A stretch of 64,000 bases of DNA from Cladopsammia gracilis (taxonomy: Eukaryota > Cnidaria > Anthozoa > Scleractinia > Dendrophylliidae), in the NCBI GenBank assembly GCA_022457155.1, contig JAJGOT010000320.1, forward strand, positions 386,501 to 450,500. Direction: 5' to 3'. The notes under the pieces are model-generated. The model made no database searches. It was given only the letters and a program-made list of their open reading frames with translations, and was not told the DNA's origin. Positions within the stretch are counted from its first letter, which is position 1; the number at the start of each line of letters is the position of its first letter. The position numbers were made by a program, and so were the translations under genes. Positions 1 to 13,500 of the stretch are shown in pieces.

Positions 1-373
1 GTATGCTAGGCGGTAGCATTTTAGGCAGTATGCTAAGCGGCAGCATTTCCGGTAGTATGCTAGGCGGCAGTATGCTAGGCAGTATGCTAGGCGGCAGCAT
101 TTTAGGTAGTATGCTAGGCGGCAGCATTTTAGGCAGTATGCTAGTAGGTGACAGCATTTTAAGCAGTAATCTAGGCGGCAGCATTTTAGGCAATATGCTA
201 GGCGGTGGTATGGTTGGCAGCATGGTAGGCAGCAGTAGGGTAGGTAGTATGCTAGGCTGCAGCATGGTAGGCAGCATGGTAAACGGCAGGATGGTAGGCA
301 TGATGGTAGGCAGCATCATGAGAGGCAGCCGTATGGCAGACAGCAGTATGAGAGGCAGCCATACGGTAGGGCA
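1..373. repeat. Degenerate GGCAGTATGCTA-type minisatellite
   Basis: Variants of GGCAG(C/T)AT followed by TTTAGGC or GCTAGGC repeat every 12-15 bp up to about 370. The period is a multiple of three, which leaves the plus strand open as a Gly/Ser/Met-rich frame; I regard that as an artefact. It lies in the intron after the last visible exon of paralogue A. Confidence 0.8.
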
Positions 374-527
374 CGACGACAAGTTATGTTACATATAGTG
401 CAAGGTGTTTTGTCACCTGTTTGGTGTTCAAAACAATTAATCTATTCTGTGGTCATTCCAATAGACAATACATATGTAGCAATTGAAATTCAACTTATTC
501 CTGAAATGATTAGCACATACTTCACAC

Positions 528-1071
528 CTTTTAGACACACTCGTTTGGAACTGCAATATTGTTTTGCTGCTGGCTTTTCAAGCATAGCACAAAGCTCATC
601 TGACACATTCTTAGGTGTTCCATCTTCATCGACCAGTATGCAACTTATTTCACGTTGTCGGAAGCCGGAGCCGCAAGGAGTAGAACACTGGAATGAATAA
701 GTATCATTCGGTTTACTTTTTCATTTTTTAAATCAATAACTATAAAAAATACAAAAAGGGGGTTAAGAAATTCGTCATTATCATCATCACTACCTTCACC
801 TTCATCACCATTATTATGATCATCATGATTCATCACCAACGTCACCACCATCGTCATCATCACTAACATCACCACCATGATCATCATCACCACCACCACC
901 ACCACCTTCATCACCATCACCATCACCACCTTCATCATCATCATTATCATCATCATCACCATCACCACCTTCATCATCACCACCTTCATCACCATCATCA
1001 TCACCACCTTCATCATCATCATTATCATCATCATCACCATCACCACCTTCATCACCATCACCATCACCACC

Positions 1072-1102
<31 letters not shown>

Positions 1103-1119
1103 CCATCACCATCACCACC

Positions 1120-1156
<37 letters not shown>

Positions 1157-2743
1157 CCATCACCACCTTCATCATCATCATCATCATCACCACCTTCATC
1201 ATCATCATCATCATCACCTTCATCACCATCATCATCATCATCACCTTCATCACCATCATCATCACCACCTTCATCATCATCATCATCACCACCTTCATCA
1301 CCATCATAATCATCATCCCCAAGATGTGGCCTCTCTATATCCACTCCCTTTTCAAAGACCTAAAGATCCCATTCTGAATAAGGTTGAACTTTGAAAATCT
1401 CTTACCGCTGCAAAATATTTCTCAATTTTCCATTCTGCTTTACATATAATCTTATTGCAGGTTTTATTGAGCTCGTCGATATCCGGCAGCTTGTTTTTGT
1501 CACACTCAGTGGAAGACACTTGTCGGTAATGTTGTTCGCTGACCTTTTCTTGGCACACTATCTGGCGTGTCTGTAGACCTGTGCCGCAGGTCTTAGAGCA
1601 TGGCGTCCACTTCGTCACCTGCCATCTGAATTGAGGAGAAGATAATTTATCTTAAAATACAATACATTATTGTTCGACAAAGCATTCTAGAGTGCAAATA
1701 CGCATCAATCAATCAATCAATCAATCAATAAACACGATAAAGTTTAAGCGCTGCCGCTTGTTGGGTCGTGTATTTAACTATACTATAAATATAACTATCT
1801 AATTTTGTTTAAAATTAGACATGTATTGGTATTTTACATAATCAATAAAATATTGTAAAATTTAAAATTAGATTAATATTTTATAAAATCAGGCATGAAA
1901 TTCGGGATTTATTGGACCGATAAGGCATTTAAGTCCATTCTTTGGAGAGTGTCATTCTTATTGGCCATTCTACAGAACGTTTTTACACTTTGTAAACAAT
2001 CTTCGTTAAATCGAGTGCAAATATATGACACTATACTTTTCCGATCGCGCGCTAGGAAAAACACTTTGAAAAACTTAGATTTATGATAAATAAACTGTAA
2101 AAATGACTCATCCACATTGCACATCTTTTTGCTGAATAATCTCTCACCTCACCTCACGGGAAACTGTTCATTTTTTGATTGGTTAATTTCGATCCTAAAT
2201 TTCTGGCCGTCTTCGAATACTTTGCGCGTTTTCTTTACGGCTAAATTGCAAAAGCTATTGATTTTACAGTGGAATCCCGATGTTTGAAACCTCCAAGGGA
2301 AACGGAAATTGGTTCGAAAAATCGAAGGTGGTATCGACTGAAATCAAATCCAAGGGAAACAAGTTTTGGTTCGAATAATCGGGAGTTTCGAAAAATCGGG
2401 ATTCCACTGTACTTCTACAACAAGAAATTATTTTAGATCTGGATCTAAAAAATTCAGTTGCAAAACAGCCTGATTGATTCTGAGCTGAACAGACATAATT
2501 TTGTCTTCTGTTTTCGGGAACGGAACATTAACGGATGAAAATTGAACAAACAGTCATGAATTTGGTTGTATGAAAGCAAATTTCTTTCGAAAAATGATAC
2601 AGTTTCCCGTGAGGTCCGCATGCCCAATTCTTTGTTTAAGGATCGGTCTCTCATTGGCTGAAAGTCCTCGGGTGGCCCCGGTTGAGGTAGTTTTGAACTA
2701 AATACTTCTTTAATTTTGACTTTGCAATTAGAAAGAAAGAAAT

Positions 2744-2792
<49 letters not shown>

Positions 2793-2821
2793 AAATAAGG
2801 AAGAAAGAAAGAAAGATCGGA

Positions 2822-2873
<52 letters not shown>

Positions 2874-5800
2874 AGAGACTTAGCCCCTAATATCAGTGAA
2901 AGGCTTAAATCGATCTGCTTCAAGGAACGCTTACTCTGGCGGGCAGTGCTGCTTGTTACACTCTTGTTCGTTATTCGGCTTCCTTACAGTTTTGCTGCAG
3001 GCCTGATCATTAGCAGGTGTACCATCCTCAACCAAGACACAGCGAACCTCACGCTTTTGAGTTCCTAACAGTGGAGAAACGTTAGTGGCTTATGTTTTTA
3101 ATTTTAATTTGAAGGACAATTAACAATGGTTCCCAAATACATGTAAAACAAAAGGCACCCAATAACTGAAAGAACTTAGTTTTTTTCAGAAAAGATCAAA
3201 TAAGCAATGAAAACGATGACAATTTAACTGAATGTAAGTGTGCGACTTGCATGCAACAATCGCGTTCACCTCAAATAACGGCTGTGATAATATAGATTAT
3301 AGATTTAAAGCATTCTTCAATCTCGGTTATATATATATTCTTTTTTTTTTGGGAGGTGGGGGGGGGAGGGGGGGGGGGGTGAGGGGACGTCCCCGACGTT
3401 ATTAAAGCTATGACAATGAAACTTGCATTTCATCTACATAGTTTTTCGATTTAACGCCCTTTCTCTCCAATAAACGCCTTTGAGCTACCATAAGTAAATA
3501 AGCGGCGAGGGCGCTAAATCGAATCATTACCGTAAATGTTGTTGCTCTTGATGTAAGGTTTCTTTTTGTTGTTGGTTTCTTTATCTGCTGTCTGTAGGCC
3601 AACTTACCTCCCGCACAAGTAGCTGAGCATTCAGTCCAATTTGCGATAATCCATTTGTATTCAAGTTTTATTCTGTTGTAAACATGGTAGAGAACTTCAT
3701 ACTCGATTCCAACATTTGCTCCATATTCATGAATAAACTAAATTGAGAGGAAATAAAAAATGTCTGATTAGTCTTTTTGCGATATTTACCACAATAATAG
3801 CATAGACGTGACGTTTGTACCAATGGATGATCCATACTCCATCATAAATGGGGGTGGTGGGAGGGGGGGGGCGTGAAAATGTTAGAGACTGAAGACATTT
3901 CTACCCCCCTTCGTGTCTTATCTTTGCAAAATACAGAGTGACAGGAGAGACTTAATAAGTGCCGTTAAGGGGCTTCTGGCTTCTCTTATACTGGCTGACT
4001 AGAACTGTTTCATTAAGAACATGTTAAAGACATGTGATCCAAGAAAATTAGATTCGTAGTAATAAAGAAATGAATGTATATGATGTTGTATCGATCTCCA
4101 CAAGCAGCTCCGGGGTCTGGCGTAGAGGGACGTTAACGGGCAAAGACGTGGTCTGGGGCAAGAGTCTCTCGCCATGGCCTTTTAGGGCTGGTTCCCACTA
4201 GTGACGGAAGCGGAATCAGAATGGGAATCGGAATTGCAAGAAAGTTACAATGTAGTGGAATCAATACGACAGAAGCGGACTTATTGTAAAGTAACGGAAA
4301 CATAAGCGGAATCAGGAAAAAGGAAACCTTCTGATCATTATGATTCCGATTCCGTCGAGCTTCCGATTCCGATTGCGACTCCTTTTTTTTAATTTACACT
4401 AGAACGTAAGGCTCCTTACCCTTCGGACTCCGACTCCGACTCCGACTCTGACTCCGGCTCCGACTCCGACTCCGACTCCGACTGCGACTCCGACTCCGAC
4501 TGCGACTGCGACTCCGACTCCGACTCCGACTCCGACTTCGACTCCGACTCCGACTCCGACTCCGACTCCGACTGCGACTCCGACTCCGACTCCGATTCCG
4601 ATTACGTCACTAGTGGGAACCAGTACCAACTCGTCTTTTCTTCTATTGCTAAAAATAAGATGTCTGTGGAGATGTCTTGTGCTTCTTTCATCCAACTGAA
4701 GAAACGTTACTCCTATAAAATTTATTTATTTATTTCTCACCATAACGTTTATTTTATTAGTTGATGGTCCTCGTATTTCAAGTATGTCCGCAAACCGTCT
4801 ACTTTTTTGAGTGAAGATAATCGTTGCTCCTGCATAGCTCGCCCGTTGACTTTTACGTTTTTTAGGGTCGATCAAGAAATCACCACTTTTTGATGTTACA
4901 CCTAAAGGATGTGAGCATTTTTTAATTTTATTATTCAAGTATACTGAAAGCATTGTTTCAGCAAATAGCTTTTATTCATTTAAGAAGTTAAAATAACAAA
5001 AATCAGCAAAGTAATAAATACGAGTTACTTGCACAAATCTCACATCTCACAAATTTGCTGAGCGAAATGAATTTATTCATTATCCACATGAATAATGCCC
5101 CACAACAGCCGAGTCGTACATCAACATGGGATACCCAGCTATCTATCATAACAAACCATCTTATCATTATTCACATGAATAATGCCCCACAACAGCCGAG
5201 TCGTACATCATCATGGGATACCCAGCTATCTATCATAACAAACCATCTTATCATTATCCACATAAATAATGCCCCACAACAGCCGAGTCGTACATCATCA
5301 TGGGATACCCAGCTATCTATCATAATAAACTATCTTATCATTAAAAACAAATAAAATGAAAGGCTGATCGTACAGAAAGGAATATATTTTTAACCTTTTT
5401 AACCGATTAATTTCGAACGGCACGGCCGTTCTTCTTCAGGGTATAACCGTACGGTTATATCAGTACGGTTATACCCTGAAGAAGAACGGCCGTGCCGTTC
5501 GAAATTAATCGGTTAAAAAGGTTAAAAATATATTCCTTTCTGTACGATCAGCCTTTCATTTTATTTGTTTATAATTATTTCTGCTGATCAGATCCTTCAC
5601 AAGGATCCAGTACTTCCAATTTGTCGAGTGGTCCTTTCATTTAAAAATTGTATCTTATCATTATCCACATGAATAATGCCCCACAACAGCCGAGTCGTAC
5701 ATCAACATGGGATACCCAGCTATCTATCATAATAAACCATCTTATCATTATCCACATGAATAATGCCCCACAACAGCCGAGTCGTACATCATCATGGGAT

Positions 5801-7554
5801 ACCCAGCTATCTATCATAACAAACCATCTTATCATTATCCACATGAATAATGCCCCACAACAGCCGAGTCGTACATCAACATGGGATACCCAGCTATCTA
5901 TCATTTATAATAAACCATCTTATCATTATCCACATGAATAATGCCCCACAACAGCCGAGTCGTACATCATCATGGGATACCCAGCTATCTATCATAATAA
6001 ACCATCTTATCATTATTCACATGAATAATGCCCCACAACAGCCGAGTCGTACATCAACATGGGTTCCCCAGCTATCTATCATAACAAACCATCTTATCAT
6101 TATCCACATGAATAATGCCCCACAACAGCCGAGTCGTACATCATCATGGGATACCCAGCTATCTATCATAACAAACCATCTTATCATTATCCACATGAAT
6201 AATGCCTCACAACAGCCGAGTCGTACATCAACATGGGATACCCAGCTATCTATCATAACAAACCATCTTATCATTATCCACATAAATAATGCCCCACAAC
6301 AGCCGAGTCGTACATCAACATGGGATACCCAGCTATCTATCATAATAAACCATCTTATCATTATTCACATGAATAATGCCTCACAACAGCCGAGTCGTAC
6401 ATCAACATGGGATACCCAGCTATCTATCATAATAAACCATCTTATCATTATTCACATGAATAATGCCCCACAACAGCCGAGTCGTACATCATCATGGGAT
6501 ACCCAGCTATCTATCATAACAAACCATCTTATCATTATCCACATGAATAATGCCTCACAACAGCCGAGTCGTACATCAACATGGGATACCCAGCTATCTA
6601 TCATAATAAACCATCTTATCATTATTCACATGAATAATGCCCCACAACAGCCGAGTCGTACATCAACATGGGTTCCCCAGCTATCTATCATAACAAACCA
6701 TCTTATCATTATCCACATAAATAATGCCCCACAACAGCCGAGTCGTACATCATCATGGGATACCCAGCTATCTATCATAATAAACTATCTTATCATTATT
6801 CACATGAATAATGCCCCACAACAGCCGAGTCGTACATCAACATGGGATACCCAGCTAGCTATCATAATAAACCATCTTATCATTATTCACATGAATAATG
6901 CCCCACAGCAGCCGAGTCGTACATCAACATGGGATACCCCTGGGATACCCCTGGGATACCCAGCTATCTATCATAATAAACCATCTGAAAGCAATGGTCA
7001 CCGCAACACATCTTCGCGGTATAGCCAGTCCCATACACATGCGCACAGCCATATCTCCCAGGCACCTGCATCCATGGACACCTGTTTCGTCACACGCCTT
7101 GGCAGTGAACGACAGGGTCGATGATTTTGTAAGACCCTTAAGCCTGGCTATGCCATGCTGATTAGTCCTCACAGACACGAGACAGCTGTCCATGGTTGCT
7201 AATGTCCGGATGGTATGGCTGTACGCATGCGTAAGGTTTTGGCCATACCGCTTAGATGTGTTGTGTGACCATTGCTTTTAAATGGTTTATCTATCTACCA
7301 TTTTTGGGTTAACAAATGCTGCAAAAAATATTGGTATCAATTTTTACTGTGTAAACAAATATGCACAAAGCGTCGTTAGTTACCTATTTTGTTGTATGTA
7401 GCAGCTTTTTCAACAAATTTTGCTGAGATTGTTCCACGAGGAAGCTGAAAGATTAGATCAGCATTCTCCGTTCCTACGTACAAACGATATGAACTTCCAT
7501 TAGTCATGGTTTTAGATTGAGATTTCTGACAGTCTTCAACTCCGTTCAAACTAA
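528..7554 (-). CDS. Paralogue A exons 17-22: spacer domain and three C-terminal TSRs
   Basis: Exon 17 (7384-7554) holds [16 protein letters not shown], the 'iP.Ga..i.v.e' start of the ADAMTS spacer. Exon 18 (4741-4901) gives [11 protein letters not shown] and [10 protein letters not shown]; exon 19 (3608-3737) ends the spacer ([11 protein letters not shown]) and begins a TSR ([11 protein letters not shown]) completed by exon 20. Exon 21 carries [19 protein letters not shown]; exons 21-22 carry [16 protein letters not shown]. Each TSR intron splits the repeat in the same place as in paralogue B. The last donor (AAAG|GTGTGA at 528) is in phase 1, as is the donor before B's terminal-domain exon. 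Confidence 0.9.
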
Positions 7555-10500
7555 CTAAGAAGAACAATCGTTCATACCAGTTACATTCCACTGTTTGTTG
7601 TATTCACCCTTGACGCGTTTACACCAAACTCCTGCCCCGTCACATCTACCGCAACGATCAAATTTAGCGTTTGAACCTATAACCTGATTGCAACCAGCAG
7701 GCTAAAAAATAAAAGACGATCGACGTAAACCAACGTTAATACTAATATTAATATTAAGATATTTATGTAGACCCAGTATCATATACTTCCAAGGCGATTT
7801 ACAAGATAAAAAAGTCAAAATATTAGGAACTAATATAAATTAATCATAAAACTATGAAAAGTTAAAATAAAACGTTATAAAAATGCTTTTTAAAAGAGGA
7901 AAGTTTTAAGTTTATTTTTAATAACGGACACTGAAGGGCTGTTTCTTATATCTAGCTGGAGAGTATTCCATAGTGTAGGGGCTGCCACAGAGTATGATCT
8001 TGCACCATACGTTTTTAAACTAAAACGTGGTGTTAAAAGGAGATCCTGCGTCGAAGAAGGGAGCCGGCGAGATGGAATGTATGGTGTCAAAAGATCACTT
8101 GTGTATGAAGGCGCCAGATTGTTAAGTGCCTTGTAGGCAATAAGAAGAATTTCAAAGGTAGTCCAATATTTTATAAGAAGCCAAAGAAGATTGAAAAGGA
8201 TAGTTGTAATATGTTCATGTTTCATGAGACGAGCAGCAGCATTCTGGGCGTGTTGTTACTAATGCTGATAAAGTAGTTTGGTAGGTCATAGATAATTGAT
8301 ATATTATATACACCTAAATGCAGTAACGTTGTCATAGAAAAATGAAAAATGAAAAAATCCAAATAGGAATTATTTAGCTTAATCATCATTCACAGCGACA
8401 CGCGGCAAGTTAAGCGTGCAGCGGCTGCTGTTGTAGGTCTAATTAATTCCTATTGGCCTTTTTTCATTTTTCATTTTTCGTTTTTACATTTTTCATTTTT
8501 CTATTGCAGTTAGGTATATACAGCTCTGTAATTTACGGTACAAATAAACTGCGTTGTTGTTGTTGTTGTAGGCGACTAAGGTGAGGGGACAATGAAGAGG
8601 GAAATATAACGCGGGGAGTAATATAATATTGTTTCGCTATTATCGACAACTATCGTTTCAGCCCCCAGACTCTTCTGTTACTCTTCGTGCTTTTCAGACA
8701 GTTGATATTTGTCAGGGGTTATTTGATATATTCAACTGAAAAGAACAAAGAGCAAACTAAGTACAGAATAACTAGTTTAGTTTATAAATTAACTATCGCG
8801 CAATTCAGTCTTCGGACTGCAAAGTGATTTATCTAATAAACGCTTTGTATCTTTTTAATCCCTTTGTAATTTTATAGTTTTTGTTTTTACTATATATATC
8901 TAGTTTTGAGGTCCTTTTTGAAAACCATATCTTTTATGAAAAAGTTTCCGCAATAAAGATGATTATTATTTTTTATTTATTATCTATTTGTTTATCTTTG
9001 CTAGATGAAAATTATTCGTCAGTACTCAAGCGGACTCCGTCATCCCATTTTTTTGGTTTCCCGGTGCCTATAAATTTCCATTTACCTCACAAAAATCAGG
9101 AATATGGTGCGTTAAATGATTGGCTCGCGTAACAAAATCAGTAATCTCGTTCCCAGAATAAGACGGGCCTATACGTTTCATAGCTTTCCAATGAAAATAA
9201 TTAGAGTTTAAAAAGACAAAATGTATTTACCACGCATTTGCCTTTAATGCAGACGTCGTAAACGTTAGGGTTGCCTTTGCATCGCGTACCATCTGCGACA
9301 ATACCTTCTCTATAAAGCATGACCCCAGATCGACAATACAATTCGCATGGACCTGTGTGCGAAAACAACAATCAATGAAATACCGTCGTCCAGTAAAAAA
9401 GTGAAACGATAAATGATAACTCTTGCAACAAAAGTAGTTTTGTAACTGGTCTACATTTTATAGAAAACACACAGAAACCTTTTGTTAAGATAAACAAACA
9501 AAAATGCGAATTCATAACAATAACCCTGGCTAATTGTTCACTCCGGTCTCCAGTTTGATACTTACTTCCGTAAAAGTACGAAGACCAGCCTTCTCCCTTT
9601 TTCTTCACGCATTGTTCATTACGGTAGGTTAAATGAGTGGTATTAGGGCAGGGCTGAAACGATCAAAATAAAGGTTACATCGTTCATTTAGACCGCTACA
9701 GTAAATAAATAAATAAATAAATAAATGAAATTCCGGAAGGGAGGGATAGACGAGGAAGCATTTTATATTAGGTTCAACCTAATATAAAATGCTGTCGCCC
9801 ACCGTCTTGCTTTGCAACCGCGCCGAACTCAAAGGTACTGGGGCCATCGTGCCGAATTTTTCACGTAAACCAAATGAAAGTTGATCCTGGATGCTGCATT
9901 TACGCATGATACCAAATGAACCTTCTTGGATCATCCTCTTTCCATGTAAACAGGGCCATAGAACGACAAATTTGCGTTGTGGTCCGCCAAGGGTGGGAAT
10001 GATTTTGTAGACCGCGCAGAGACTGAAACTAAGTATAACATTTGACGACCATCTTGCTCATTAGGACATTATGTGTGGTTGGTATCTGGTCGTTCAAAGT
10101 ATGTCGAAGTCTCGTAAAATATATCTTATCGGTACCGTGTGAAGTGCGAAGAATGGGAGATGTAGAAGCTCATTCTTGCATCGTTCACAGTGGTTGAAAA
10201 GTAAAATGTCAGCGAGTGCTAGAATCATCATCATGACGAATAATCATGACGTCACGAGTTTGATTCGGGCAAATTAAGTTCAGCACCCCCGACAAAATTT
10301 TTCCCGTACGCCGATGTTAGGTTGCTTTATGTTACACAATCATTGTCATTTGTGACACTGTACAACCACTGAACACCTCTTAGGCAAATACACCGGGCAT
10401 TTGACTCAAACGTTGTCGGAGAGCTGGAAAGTTTACTGTGCTGACAATAGGTGTCTGAATTCAAGAAGACATCTTCAGATAAATTCCGTTGGTATCTTCA

Positions 10501-13500
10501 TCATGGAAACATGAACTACATAAAAAACGCCCACAAAACATGGCATCCTTCTTCCCACATGTACATGTCCGCGTCGGCCTGGGGCTAAGTTCAGGTGCGT
10601 AACCGCTGAACGCAGAAACAAAAAATGAAACTGTAGCCTACAAATGCTGTTGTTACTTGCTTCTCAACGAATTTTCCATCGCTTCATGTGGAACACATTG
10701 CTTCTATGTTAATCCATGATCATCGGACTTAGCCGACATCAGCAAACGTGTTACTCACTCTAGGCCGTTCTGTATAAGTTTGTCTTTTTGTATTTGTTTT
10801 TCCCTCAGAAACCATGTTAAGCGTGCTTGTTTTGGTTTTTTGGTTACTTGTAAAACGCAAGAGTTTGACATGCGAGAATTGTTGGCTTTAAAAGGTTTAC
10901 CATGTGGTCGTCAGACAAATTAAATAAAAACTGGTTGAAGACTTTGTGAATATTTTGTGATGGCGGCTGCAACAATAAAAAAGTTAGAATTATGTTATTT
11001 GTAACTTACCAAAATGTTGCAAATTCTCCACATGCCAATACTTTCTCCAGGGCACTCTTCGCCAGGGGATGGCCTTTATGGTTTGTATTTGTATAAAAAA
11101 TAAACACCAAATTTATATTTTAGAAAGAAAACACATATTTTAATTGTTTGCTTCCTTGAGTAAGAGTAGAGGAAATGCCATTTAAATGCTGGTGAAAAAG
11201 AGACAATAACTTAACAGCACATGCCAGTCTAAACTTGATAACATTATTGCGTTTAAACTTTAAAGTTTCAGTTCTGCAATCCTATGAAGGATTTAAATGA
11301 GAGCTTTAGGGCAGCACTTTCTATGGTGCTGTTAATTATACTGTACAAGGTGACTAAATAAAAGATTATTTGAACGAGCAGTAGATTATTGTTTATTTTA
11401 TTGTACAAGGCCGGTCCAAGCGTTTGTCTGTGGACTGACTTGTAATTATAAATGCTATAAACTAAAATTTGGCTATTTAGACGAAAGCTCGTTTGGATGT
11501 TTGACCCTTAAAGATACGACGAGCACCCGGGTCATACTTACGGTGGTTTCGTGCATTCTCTCGTCCGGTGTTGTACTCCCCCGCCACATGTTCGAGTGCA
11601 CGAAGAAAACACGTTAGACCACATACTCCATCCACCCTTTACTCTGGGGGTTCCGTTGTCAACACACTTTCCATGGATGCACCACTGTAAGAAAGAACGT
11701 GTTCTGTTTAGTTTCTATACTGTAGTGGAAGCCGGGACCTGACCGTACCCCCCGCAGGACTACCATTGTAACTCTTGTTACCGCTCTACTGCGGAGTTTT
11801 TGTCGTGTGTGTTCGCTGTGTGGAAAGAACAACATGGCTGCTTAGTAAATCGGCTGTAGAATTTACGAGTGCCTGTGGACCCCAAAAATGCAAACGTCAT
11901 AATATACTACAAGATTTACAGAATAGTATCTTCAAGTAGTAATTTTAATCTTGTAAAAACAATATCTTAGTTGTAAAGACTATCGTAAAAATTGTAACTT
12001 TTACACATTCGGGTGTCTAAGGAAATAAGACAAATGCATCTTAGAAAATTGCGCTAAAAGAGAGAAGCACGGCACAACTCAGAACATAACGTGTTAATTT
12101 ATGACGATTAGAAACGTAGTAAATGATCAAATTATAACACAATTAACATAATTAAAATAATTCAAGTTGTGATTATGCCAACATGTCATGTGGTTTTTCT
12201 AAATTGATCAGACCTGATTATTTTGGTTTTGGTTTCTGAACAGTCAACTTAAAGGTTTTTTAAGGTAAAATGCAATCCAAACTAACATTGCGTCCTCCAC
12301 AGGGAGTTCCATCAGCTGGAGGGGCGTGCCTGCTAATACAGGAGAAACCACCCTTGGTGCAATACAAGACGGAACACTCAGTCTGCAAGGTAAAGCAAGG
12401 TAACATTAAAACACATTGTTCGGGGGTAATATCATCGCATCAGTTTCAAAGTACTTATTATTACTTTTAAGGCGATTCATGGCGCTGCATCTGAGTATTT
12501 AAGTAATTTGATAAGCGTTAGGGAAATATGTAGATACAGTCTGCGATCGAACGCTGGCATACTTCTTAAACAACCGAGTGCCACACTGAAGAAAACATTA
12601 GGGAACAGATCTTTTACATCCGCTGTCCCTAGACTTTGGAATAAGTTGCCTTTGAATATCAGAAATGCGTGCACTTTAGCCAATTTTAAATCTTGTTTAA
12701 AGACGTATTTATTTCGGTTAGCTTTTAATGTAGGTTAAGAATGACATTTTTGTAATCTATTTTTTATTAGGATGTAGGATGAATATGTTTATTTAGTGAA
12801 TTTTTATTTTTTTATTTATTAAGCTGGTTTTTATGATTGTTAAGCGCATTTGATCATATGTATATATTGTGCAATTTTGTCCTTGGTTCAGTAGTCATTA
12901 TCATACATTATGAACGCTTGTCTAATCACAATTTTTTAGTGTCTTAGTGGGGTTAGATGCGGTAATTTACTGTATTTCTCCTTTAAAACAATAAAACTCT
13001 TCAATTACGTCAAACATTTGAACCCGCTTTATACGGACACCCCGTTAATACAGACAGTTTCCGTGGTCCCTTCGGTATCTGTGTTCACGGGGTTCTACTG
13101 TACAACATGCTACTTATCTACTGTGCAACATGCTACTTATCTACTGTACAACATGCTACTTATCTACTGTACCACATGCTACTTATCTACTGTACCACAT
13201 GCTACTTATCTACTGTACCACATGCTACTTATCTACTGTACCACATGCTACTTATCTACTGTACCACATGCTACTTATCTACTGTACCACATGCTACTTA
13301 TCTACTGTACCACATGCTATTTATCTACTGTACCACATGCTACTTATCTACTGTACAACATGCTACTTATCTACTGTACCACATGCTGCTTATCTACTGT
13401 ACCACATGCTACTTATCTACTGTACCACATGCTACTTATCTACTGTACCACATGCTACTTATCTACTGTACCACATGCTACTTATCTACTGTACCACATG

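Noticed and set aside
3..398. 131-codon Gly/Ser/Met-rich frame at the left edge
   Set aside because: Produced by a 3n-period minisatellite; no gene signals, and it lies in an intron of paralogue A.
645..1377. Long poly-Met/Val, Asp/Gly and Ile/Thr frames on both strands
   Set aside because: All arise from the CAT/CAC triplet tract in one intron.
4399..4695. Val/Gly-repeat frame
   Set aside because: Comes from the GACTCC hexamer array of a TIR element.
5850..7124. 424-codon repetitive frame ([11 protein letters not shown] repeats)
   Set aside because: Translation of the 87-bp minisatellite; the opposite strand is equally open, copies vary without codon bias, and it is intronic.
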